From assembly GCF_011090185.1 (NCBI RefSeq), contig NZ_JAAFGS010000001.1:1271049-1335048 (forward strand): DNA of 64,000 bases, given 5' to 3'. The stretch comes from Saccharibacillus alkalitolerans (GTDB taxonomy: Bacteria; Bacillota; Bacilli; Paenibacillales; Paenibacillaceae). How positions within the stretch are numbered: position 1 is the stretch's first letter; every line of letters starts with the position of its first letter. Below, in pieces: positions 44,261 to 51,630 of this stretch. The translations under genes were made by a program, and so were the position numbers. A model generated the notes under the pieces. The model saw only the letters and a list, made by a program, of their open reading frames with translations, was not told where the DNA came from and searched no databases.

Positions 44261-46672
44261 TTACTTCGTCTCCGACCAAAAGCCGGTAAAGAGATCGGCT
44301 TTGACCGTCGTTTTCCGGCCGTCCCATTCCACGCTGCACAGGACGCTTCCGTCGCCTTCGAAGCCTTCGAACCAGCCGTCTCCCGCCGCCAGCTTCCATC
44401 CGGCGTCATCCGCCAGTTCGCGAACCCGCTTATCCAGCGCGGCCTGATAGACCGAACCGTCGGAAGAGCGCAAATCTTCGAAATCCGCTTCGTTCGGGAG
44501 CTGTCGGTTCAACGAAGCGAGCGGGCTGCCCGACGTGCCGTCGAATATCGTGCCCGTTACCGCATTGACTCCGTACGCCGAGTCCTGTCCCGGATTGTCG
44601 TCTCCGCCGGGAACGTCGATCCAATAAAGTTCGTTCTCCGCGCGTACTTTCCAGTCCCGGGTCGCGGCGGCGTTCCCGAGCCCGAGCTTTTTGCCGACCG
44701 CCTCGGGCAGCATGCCCTGATCGTAGGACAGACCGGTATCCGGGTACAGTTTGACGTCCGAGACCGACAGATCGCGGTCGTATTTGGCGACGACCTGAAT
44801 CGGAAACTCGGCAGCGGAAGCGCGGCCGGCCAAGGTCGCGTTCAGCGTATTCCCGGCGAGCGTATAACCGACGATCGCGCCGAACTCCGCCTTATCGAAA
44901 ATGAATCCGGCCTGCCCGATATCTTCGTAACGCTTCGTGACGTGCACTCCGTTCAGTTCCGCGTTCAAGACGGCGTTCCCGTCCTTCCGCACGATGGACG
45001 AACGCATCATCCCGTTCAACTTCGCGACGGGATCTTCGGCGGGAATCTCTTCCAAGCCGCTTGCCTTGAGAACATGCGCTTCCTGAAGGCTGAGTTCCGT
45101 CCCGTTTCCGGTCGGAACGATCAGCACGATCTCGTTCTGCCCGTCCCCGTTCAGATCGCTCTCGGAGATCAAGACGGAACGATTGCCGCCTCCCGCATCG
45201 TAGTTCCATAAATACGACGCGGCTTTGCCGTCTCCGCTGCGGATCGTGAACCGGCGAAGAAGCGGCTTCCGCGGGTCTTCGACTCGGTCCGACACGTACA
45301 CCGATACGCCGCCGAAGGCCGCGATCTTGGTGCCTTCTTCGCCTGCCGGCGGCGTTTTCGCCTTCGTCGACGGAATCGTCCCGGCGGCCGAATTTTCCGA
45401 ACCCGCCGGCTCTGTATTTCCCGGCGCTTTCGCCTGATTGTTCGCGGCATCGGCCGCCGGATTTTCCGCCGTTTCGGCGCTCGGCGGCTCTTCCGCCCGC
45501 GAAGCCGGTCCCGTCAGCGCGCAGCCGCCGAGCAGCAGCACCGCGGCGGTGCCGGCCATTATGCTTTTCCAGGTGTTTTTTCGATAAGAAGCGATCATGG
45601 ACATTCTCCTTTTGCGCTCTTTTCGGCCGCTCCACAATCCGGATGCGGCCGGCAGCTTGACCGGAACCGCATTCCGCTCCAGCAGGGCGATCAAGGTCAG
45701 ACCGTACTCCAGCCTTTCCGAGCCGGGCAGCCGTCCGAGCGCCAGTTCGTCGCAGGCCGTCTCCTGATCTTCCCGCAGTTTGCGGAAAGCGTAGGCCAGC
45801 AGCGGATTGAACCAATGGACGGCCGTCAGCAGGAAGGCGAGCACGTTGACCGCGATGTCGCGCCGTTTGATATGCGCCAGCTCATGCAGCAGCACGTGGC
45901 GCAGCCGCTTGTCTTCCAGGGAAGACAGCAGCGAAGTCGGAAGCAGCAGCCGCGGAGACATTGGCCCGACTACGGTCGGGACGGATACCAGATCCGTAAC
46001 GATCAGGCGCGGCGCGCGGCGAAGGCCGAGTTCGCGGCGGCAGCTCTCGAGCAGCGCTTCGGCCTGAGCCGCCTCAGTCGCCTGCGCGGCCTGCGCTCCG
46101 TCTTCGACGGCCAGGCGTACGCGGCGGCCGAACCGGATTCCCGAGACGGTGCCCGCGAGCAGCAGCGCCAGCATGCCCGTCAACCAGACCAGCGCGGCCC
46201 AGCTCCACCCATCGAATCCGGCGGTAGAGCCGTTTCTTTCCGAAGCCGAGGCGGCCGGAGCGGCCTTTTCCTGAGGCCCGTCCGCCGGCGGTGCGGCTTG
46301 TTCCGCCCCGTAAAGCGGCGAAAACCCGTCCGCGCCGGCCGTGAACGGATTTCCTTCGACAGGCAGCGCCGCCGAAACGGCTCCTCCCGCTTCCTGCCGC
46401 GCTTCCGTTTGCGTGCCGGTCCAGATTCCGGTCCATGCCTGCGGCATCCAGCCGTACAGATTGACCGGGCTTTCAGGCGACCACGGGATGATCAGCCTCA
46501 GCAGCAGCGGAATCCAGAGCAGGTACAGCCAGCCCGGCCTTAACCTTTTCCCCAGCAGCCGACGAAGACCCAGAATCAGCACGGCCAGCACGCTGCCCAT
46601 CGCCGACAGCAGCAGAACTTCCCGGAATCCCGTCTTCAGCAGTTCCGGCAGAACGTGGAACATGCCATTCAT
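44261..46672 (-). CDS. BlaR1-like M56 metalloprotease with C-terminal extracytoplasmic domain (1)
   Basis: An 803-residue membrane protein. Segments at about 18-40 and 48-66, a low-complexity loop, a segment near 155-180, then the M56 zinc protease with HELAH at 263-267 and QETACDELALG near 303-313. Immediately after it, residues 362-384 form a perfect lipoprotein-signal look-alike: basic stretch, hydrophobic core and LGGC (Cys384), followed by a Ser/Pro/Ala linker. The C-terminal domain has a calcium-loop-like DLNGDGQNE (506-514). It lacks the penicillin-binding SxxK sensor of BlaR1. It is the second gene after the BlaI gene and is paralogous to the first. The natural signal is unknown. Confidence 0.88.
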   Translation of the reverse strand: MNGMFHVLPELLKTGFREVLLLSAMGSVLAVLILGLRRLLGKRLRPGWLYLLWIPLLLRLIIPWSPESPVNLYGWMPQAWTGIWTGTQTEARQEAGGAVSAALPVEGNPFTAGADGFSPLYGAEQAAPPADGPQEKAAPAASASERNGSTAGFDGWSWAALVWLTGMLALLLAGTVSGIRFGRRVRLAVEDGAQAAQATEAAQAEALLESCRRELGLRRAPRLIVTDLVSVPTVVGPMSPRLLLPTSLLSSLEDKRLRHVLLHELAHIKRRDIAVNVLAFLLTAVHWFNPLLAYAFRKLREDQETACDELALGRLPGSERLEYGLTLIALLERNAVPVKLPAASGLWSGRKERKRRMSMIASYRKNTWKSIMAGTAAVLLLGGCALTGPASRAEEPPSAETAENPAADAANNQAKAPGNTEPAGSENSAAGTIPSTKAKTPPAGEEGTKIAAFGGVSVYVSDRVEDPRKPLLRRFTIRSGDGKAASYLWNYDAGGGNRSVLISESDLNGDGQNEIVLIVPTGNGTELSLQEAHVLKASGLEEIPAEDPVAKLNGMMRSSIVRKDGNAVLNAELNGVHVTKRYEDIGQAGFIFDKAEFGAIVGYTLAGNTLNATLAGRASAAEFPIQVVAKYDRDLSVSDVKLYPDTGLSYDQGMLPEAVGKKLGLGNAAATRDWKVRAENELYWIDVPGGDDNPGQDSAYGVNAVTGTIFDGTSGSPLASLNRQLPNEADFEDLRSSDGSVYQAALDKRVRELADDAGWKLAAGDGWFEGFEGDGSVLCSVEWDGRKTTVKADLFTGFWSETK

Positions 46673-46703
46673 GTTTGTTTCCTCCTTTCGATCCTTTCGT
46701 CGT

Positions 46704-49145
46704 TTATTGTTTTTCTTGCGGGACGATCCACTCCCACATGCCCGTGAACAAATCGGCTTTGAGCGTCATCGGCTCGCCTGCCCGAAGCACGTTCGCGCGT
46801 ACATAGCCGTCTCCTTCGAAGCCCGCGATCCAATTTTCTCCGTTTTTCTTCAGTCTGGCGGCGGTCAGAATCGGCTGAAGCAGCTGCTCCGCCCTTTTTT
46901 CATACTCGCGGCCCTGAAGACCCGACAGATTCGTGTTCTGCTCGGCGCCGCCGATTCGGACCATGGTATGCAGAGGGGCGCCGGATACCGGATCGAAAAC
47001 CGTGCCGGTATCGGGATTGACCGCATAACCCGCAGCCTCTCCGCTCCGCGGCGAAGAATCTTCGGCCGGCGCGAAACGGTATAAGCCTTTGGATTCCGTC
47101 ATGTTCCAACCCGCCGTTTTCTTCCAATCGTCCATGAATTGACGCACTTCCTTTTGCGAGAACGGCGGCGCATATTCGCCGGACGGATACAGCGAAGACG
47201 CGGCCGGTTTCAGATCGGTGCCGTAAGTCACCGTGAGTTCGACGGGAGTCTCGGATGCCGATCCCCTTCCGTAAGCATGCGCGACGATCCGATCGTTTAC
47301 CAACTCGTAGCGGGCAACTCCCCAATAATGAAGAATATCGTCCCAGTCTTCGCCCTTATCGTCGTAAACGCGCGCGATATAACGGTCGTTCAAGCCCGCG
47401 TTCACGTAAACCTTTCCGCCGTAAGCCCGGATCGGATCGGCCGGATATCGGTTATGTTCGAAATCCAAATAATCGGCAACTTGCAGTTCTTCCATCGTAT
47501 ACGGATCGAGGACGTGGATCTCGCTCAAACGCATGCTGGCTTCCGAACCCGCGTCCAGTCGGATCACGATCTCCTTGACGCCGTCGCCGTTCACGTCGGC
47601 CCAGTCGGCCCGTGCCGGGCGGTCAGAATCGACAGCCGCGCGCCACAAATAGGAACGGCCGGGACCGTTATCGCCGTTTACGATTTCCACATAAATCAAG
47701 TACAACGGCGCGCCTTCCGACGTTTCGCGCGAAGTGACGCGCAGACTGTTCTCTTCGGTCAGGAGCGTTTCCGCCCCGCCGCCGTCGGCCGTTCGCGAAG
47801 CTTCGCCCTGACGCGTCGTCTGGACTCCGGCCGACACGCTTGTCCGTTCGGCCTGCTGCGCCGTTTCCGCCGGTTCCGTAGGACTTTTCGCTCCGGTAAG
47901 CGTACATCCGCCTAGCAAAAGCAGCGCAGCCGCGCCAAGCACGGTATTTCGAAAAGATCGGGCTTGCGTTTTTTTGATCATCGTTAATCTCCTTCTGATT
48001 TCGGATCTTCCGCCCGACAAACCTGCGGCGCCGGGCAGGCGAACCTGCCGCGCCGACGATTCCAGCAATTTGAGGATCGTATGGCCGTATGCCGTACGTT
48101 CTTCGGGCTCGAGCCTGCCGATCGCCATGGCGTCGCAGGCCACTTCCTGATCTTCTCGCATTCGGCGAAACGCGTAAATCAACAGCGGATTGAACCAATG
48201 CAGCGCGGTCAATACAGCGGCCAACATGTTGACCGCTATGTCAAAGCGCTTGACGTGGGCCAATTCGTGCAGCAGTACATGGCGCAGCCCGGATTCGTCC
48301 AGTTCCGTCAGCACTTCCGGCGGCAGGAGCAGCCGGGGGCGCACGGCGCCCAACAGCGTCGGCATGCCGACCTGCCGGGTCACGACGAGCGCAACCGGCC
48401 GGCGCAAGCGCATTTCGCGCAGGCATGAGCGCAGCAGAAGTTCCGCCCGCAGCGGCGGAGCGGCGGAATCCCGCCGCAGACGCCGAGTGAAGCGCATATG
48501 GGCGCCGATTCCGGCGGCAAGCACCGCTGCGATGCCGAACAGCCAGAGCACGGACAGCCCTTTCAGGAGCGGAGAGACTTGGATTTCCGGCACGGCCGCG
48601 CCTTCGCCGTTCAGCCGATCGACAATCAAGTCTTTGTTGGCCGCCTTCGTATCGGGCATCCTTTCGCCGACCGGGCTTTCCGACGCCGAAACGGACGGCT
48701 TCCGATCTTCCGCGGCGCTTTCCGGGCTTTCGGCGAATCCGGCCGGCCCTCCGCCGGCCTGCGAGGCAGCAGCGGCGCCGCCGTAAGCTTCCTCCGTGCC
48801 GGCCTTTTGCAGGAAGGTGCCGCCGGCCGTCGGCGAGAAATTCGGCACTTCGCCCGCTTCTTCGGCCGTTAAGCGGCTCATATCCGCCTCTTTCGCAGAC
48901 TGGCCGCTTAATGCCGCGCCGCCCGGAAGCCAGTTATACACGCTGAATGAACTTTCCGGAGTCCAAGGCAGCATTAACCTCAGAAGCAGCAAACCCCACA
49001 GCACGTACATCCAACGGGGGTGCAGACGGTTTTTGAGCGGAATCCGCAGCAGCAGGATGATCAGCGCCGCCGCGCTGGCCGCCGCGGAAAGCGCAAGCAC
49101 CTGTCCCAGCAGGCTTCCCGACGCGTTCAGCAAAGCGTTCAGCAA
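46704..49145 (-). CDS. BlaR1-like M56 metalloprotease with C-terminal extracytoplasmic domain (2)
   Basis: An 813-residue paralogue of the following gene. I choose TTG at 49145 as start: AAAGGA lies nine bases upstream, inside the end of the BlaI gene, and it gives an N-terminus and length matching the paralogue; an open frame to 49493 only reads antiphase through BlaI. HELAH is at 293-297 and QEVACD follows. A lipoprotein-signal-like segment occurs at about 390-414 (ALLLLGGC, Cys414). The C-terminal domain has DVNGDGVKE, TGTVFDPVSG and KADLFTGMW, each mirrored in the paralogue. It presumably relays an extracytoplasmic signal to BlaI. A beta-lactam-binding domain is not seen. Confidence 0.86.
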   Translation of the reverse strand: MLNALLNASGSLLGQVLALSAAASAAALIILLLRIPLKNRLHPRWMYVLWGLLLLRLMLPWTPESSFSVYNWLPGGAALSGQSAKEADMSRLTAEEAGEVPNFSPTAGGTFLQKAGTEEAYGGAAAASQAGGGPAGFAESPESAAEDRKPSVSASESPVGERMPDTKAANKDLIVDRLNGEGAAVPEIQVSPLLKGLSVLWLFGIAAVLAAGIGAHMRFTRRLRRDSAAPPLRAELLLRSCLREMRLRRPVALVVTRQVGMPTLLGAVRPRLLLPPEVLTELDESGLRHVLLHELAHVKRFDIAVNMLAAVLTALHWFNPLLIYAFRRMREDQEVACDAMAIGRLEPEERTAYGHTILKLLESSARQVRLPGAAGLSGGRSEIRRRLTMIKKTQARSFRNTVLGAAALLLLGGCTLTGAKSPTEPAETAQQAERTSVSAGVQTTRQGEASRTADGGGAETLLTEENSLRVTSRETSEGAPLYLIYVEIVNGDNGPGRSYLWRAAVDSDRPARADWADVNGDGVKEIVIRLDAGSEASMRLSEIHVLDPYTMEELQVADYLDFEHNRYPADPIRAYGGKVYVNAGLNDRYIARVYDDKGEDWDDILHYWGVARYELVNDRIVAHAYGRGSASETPVELTVTYGTDLKPAASSLYPSGEYAPPFSQKEVRQFMDDWKKTAGWNMTESKGLYRFAPAEDSSPRSGEAAGYAVNPDTGTVFDPVSGAPLHTMVRIGGAEQNTNLSGLQGREYEKRAEQLLQPILTAARLKKNGENWIAGFEGDGYVRANVLRAGEPMTLKADLFTGMWEWIVPQEKQ

Positions 49146-49150
49146 GACGC

Positions 49151-49528
49151 TCAGTCCTTTCGCTCGTCCAGTATTTTGCGCAGTTCCTCGATGTCTTCTT
49201 TTGTCAGCTGTTCGTCTTTCAGGAAATGGGCCAGCATCGGGCGCAGCGTTCCGCCGTATACGCGCTGCATGAACGAAGTCGTCTCCGACTTGACGCATTC
49301 TTCTTCCTGCACCTTGGGATAATACGAATAAACGCGACCTTCCTGCGTATAACCGACGGCTTCTTTCTCCGTCAGACGCTTGATCAAAGTTCGCACCGTT
49401 TTCGGATTCCAGTCCCGGCTTCCCTCCAGTTCTCCGATAATCTCGCTGGCCGTCTTGGGCGAGCCGTTCCACAGCACTTTCATCACTTCCCACTCCGCAT
49501 CCGAGATGCGGGGAATCGATCGTTTCAT
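49151..49528 (-). CDS. BlaI/MecI-family transcriptional repressor
   Basis: A 125-residue winged-helix repressor (residues 1-80: ISDAEWEVMKVLWNGSPKTASEIIG and WNPKTVRTLIKRLTEKEAVG) with a C-terminal dimerisation helix region. In known systems a membrane M56 protease triggers cleavage of BlaI and relieves repression. The Asn-Phe pair cleaved in B. licheniformis BlaI is absent here, so cleavage, if any, is elsewhere. It is first in an operon with two M56 genes; two operator-like dyads lie in its promoter, so it should repress itself. No beta-lactamase gene is nearby. Confidence 0.94.
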   Translation of the reverse strand: MKRSIPRISDAEWEVMKVLWNGSPKTASEIIGELEGSRDWNPKTVRTLIKRLTEKEAVGYTQEGRVYSYYPKVQEEECVKSETTSFMQRVYGGTLRPMLAHFLKDEQLTKEDIEELRKILDERKD

Positions 49529-49559
49529 CGCAAGCCTCCGTCCTTCTGCAAATTTTGAC

Positions 49560-49611
49560 TACAAAAGTAATCCTTGAATTGAATACTACATTTGTAATCC
49601 TCGGCTGTCAA
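49560..49611 (-). promoter_or_regulatory. BlaI promoter with two operator dyads
   Basis: Minus strand TTGACA (49611-49606), 17-base spacer, TAGTAT (49588-49583). The dyad TACATTTGTA (49587-49596; extended ATTACAAATGTAGT on the minus strand) matches the bla/mec operator consensus and covers the spacer end and -10. A second, imperfect dyad TACAAAAGTA (49560-49569) lies 27 bases downstream. Both are placed to block RNA polymerase, indicating autorepression. Confidence 0.82.
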
Positions 49612-49683
49612 CCTTTTGTTCGCAGCTGTGAGAGCGTCGGTTTCGTTCGCAGGCTTATGAAAGACGCATTTCGGCATAAAAAA

Positions 49684-49728
49684 GATGCAAAAAAGCCGAC
49701 CCGCAAACCGGGCCGGCTTTTTTGCATC
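49684..49728. terminator. strong bidirectional terminator
   Basis: GATGCAAAAAAGCCG pairs with CGGCTTTTTTGCATC, with a further CCCG/CGGG extension around CAAA. It ends the minus-strand esterase transcript before the BlaI promoter. Confidence 0.9.
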
Positions 49729-49760
49729 GCATCGGTTATCAAGAAATTTCCGTTTCCGTC

Positions 49761-50663
49761 TCAGCGGTATAAGAGCGCCTCGATCTCCTCCAGCACGCGC
49801 CGGGCTTCCGGAATGGGCAGCAGCGGAAAGTCGTGCATCATGCCTTCATATTCGAAATAGCGAATCCCGTTGCCCGCGGCTTCCGCGGCTTCCTTCAGCC
49901 GGCGCGCGTCGGGCATCAGAATGTCGGACGTTCCGACGACCAGAATCATGTCCGCCAATCCGCCCAGCGGTCCGTAGATCGGGCTGACTCCCGGATGGTC
50001 GAGGTTCTCTTTCCCCGCCCAGGCCCGGCCCAGTTCGCGCAGGGCCAGCACCGTCTGGAGCGGATCGTCCGGCTCGAGCGCCGCGATACCGGGATTCGTC
50101 ATCGTCGAATCCAGCACCGGCGAAACCATCAGCAGGCGGCCGGGCTGCGGCAGCCCCCGTTCGTATAGCGCCTGCGCCAGCACCAACGCCGAAGCTCCGC
50201 CCGACGAGTCGCCCGCGATCACGATTTGTTCCGGCTCGATCTCGGCCAGCAGTTCCTCATAGATTCGAACAAACTTTTCCGTCGCTTCTTCGAACAAGGT
50301 GCCGGGCGCTTTCGGATAGATCGGCATCAGAACTTCCGCTTTAAAGATGCGACCGAGCTTCAGAAAGAATCTTCGCTGAAACACGTTAGGCTGCATCACA
50401 TAGGCGCTTCCGTGCAGATACAGAATATGCCGGCCCGGAATGCGGTCCGGACGCCGCAGCAGCAATCCGTCCATGCCGCCTCTGCGGATAAAGTCCACGT
50501 CCGACGCCGTCTTCAACCTGCCTCTCGGTTTGTACGGCCTGGCGTTTTGCCTGCCTCTGTACGCGATGTAACGATGTATCCTCTCCTCGTCGTCGTAGAT
50601 TTTGCGGTAAACGGACAGCCGCGCAAGCGCCGCAAAAATCCATCCCGTAGTTCGCTGCCTCAT
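49761..50663 (-). CDS. alpha/beta hydrolase, HSL-type esterase
   Basis: A 300-residue esterase. The oxyanion loop is LYLHGSAYV (HGG(G) variant), the nucleophile serine lies in GDSSGGASA, and the Asp (TSDILMPD) and His (MMHDFPLL) complete the triad. The family cleaves short-chain acyl esters or deacetylates sugars; the substrate is not predictable. An ATG at 50663 with GAGGAG eight bases upstream is preferred to the longer frame overlapping treR. It follows treR by 73 bases on the same strand and may be cotranscribed with it. Confidence 0.9.
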   Translation of the reverse strand: MRQRTTGWIFAALARLSVYRKIYDDEERIHRYIAYRGRQNARPYKPRGRLKTASDVDFIRRGGMDGLLLRRPDRIPGRHILYLHGSAYVMQPNVFQRRFFLKLGRIFKAEVLMPIYPKAPGTLFEEATEKFVRIYEELLAEIEPEQIVIAGDSSGGASALVLAQALYERGLPQPGRLLMVSPVLDSTMTNPGIAALEPDDPLQTVLALRELGRAWAGKENLDHPGVSPIYGPLGGLADMILVVGTSDILMPDARRLKEAAEAAGNGIRYFEYEGMMHDFPLLPIPEARRVLEEIEALLYR

Positions 50664-50736
50664 GTCTTCCGCTCCTCTGTCTCTTTCGCCGACACTCGGC
50701 TTCTTCGACCCGCGCGACTGCTTCGCGACGATCCGT

Positions 50737-51462
50737 CTAATCTTCTCCCGGTCCCCGGCGCGCAAAGTCCACGAACTGAAACTTGTCCAGCCGGTGCCGG
50801 GATTCCGTGTACTGGAACAGCGTCGTATCTTCGAGATGCACGTAATTGCGCACGACGACGATATGCGTATCTTTCGCCAGATCGAGCAGACGCTTATCCT
50901 CTTCGGATACGTTTTCCACGGAGATCTCTTTTTTGGCGTACGCGATTTTGAGCGACAGCTCTCCTTCGAGGTAAGCGTAAATCGAATCGTTCGCGATCTC
51001 TTCCGTCAGCGAAGGGATGAGGGAAGCCAAAAAATAATCCTTGTCCAGAATCACTTTCTCCCCTTCGATCTCCCGCGCGCGGACGACTTTCCAAACGGGC
51101 TCTTTCTCCGCGACCTGCAGCTGCCGCGCCACGCCGCTCGGACAAGGAATCCTGGACACTTCGTGCACGAGAGTCCGAACCGTACGTCCGAGGCGTTCCG
51201 ACACTTCTTTGAAGCTGACGAGGCCCGAGATCGGGAACTCCATCCGGTTCATGTCGAGCACGAACGAGCCTTTCCCTCTGATCTTGTGAATATAGCCGTT
51301 CTGCGACAGCAAATGCAGCGCTTTGCGCACCGTCTCCCGCGACGTGCCGTATTCCTCCGAAATCTCGTTTTCGGAAGGCAGCTTGATTCCCGTCTTGAGC
51401 AGGCCCGACTCGATACGCTGCGTGTAATCGCTGTAGATTTGCGAAAATATGTTTTTATTCAT
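50737..51462 (-). CDS. treR: trehalose operon repressor, GntR family
   Basis: A 241-residue repressor: GntR winged helix (residues 1-75; KLPSENEISEEYGTSRETVRKALHLLSQNGYIHK) and UTRA effector domain (about 95-235), matching Bacillus TreR, which is released from DNA by trehalose-6-phosphate. The start is ATG at 51462 (or 51465), preceded by GGTGAT. It follows treP but is separated by a strong terminator, so it is probably on its own transcript. Two exact TGTATATACA palindromes in the tre promoter are its expected targets. Confidence 0.93.
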   Translation of the reverse strand: MNKNIFSQIYSDYTQRIESGLLKTGIKLPSENEISEEYGTSRETVRKALHLLSQNGYIHKIRGKGSFVLDMNRMEFPISGLVSFKEVSERLGRTVRTLVHEVSRIPCPSGVARQLQVAEKEPVWKVVRAREIEGEKVILDKDYFLASLIPSLTEEIANDSIYAYLEGELSLKIAYAKKEISVENVSEEDKRLLDLAKDTHIVVVRNYVHLEDTTLFQYTESRHRLDKFQFVDFARRGPGED

Positions 51463-51544
51463 CATAATCACCGTGACCCATTTTACGGAGTATTTTGTCA
51501 AAAAGCAAAGAAGTCCGTCACGTCCGTCCGATCGGAAGCTGCGA

Positions 51545-51590
51545 TAAAAAAACGGTCCGCTTCCCGGAAAAAAGCCGGGCGGCGAACCGT
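51545..51590 (-). terminator. rho-independent terminator of treA-treP
   Basis: ACGGT, CGC and CCCGG pair in order with CCGGG, GCG and ACCGT, with small internal bulges, and seven T follow on the minus strand. It lies about 40 bases after the treP stop and uncouples treR. Confidence 0.85.
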
Positions 51591-51630
51591 CAATCTCATT
51601 CGTGCAAAACCGTACGCCGCGAAACAAAAA

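Noticed and set aside
46704..49493. Long 929-residue version of the second M56 gene
   Set aside because: The extra part reads through the BlaI gene out of phase; TTG at 49145 with AAAGGA matches the paralogue length.
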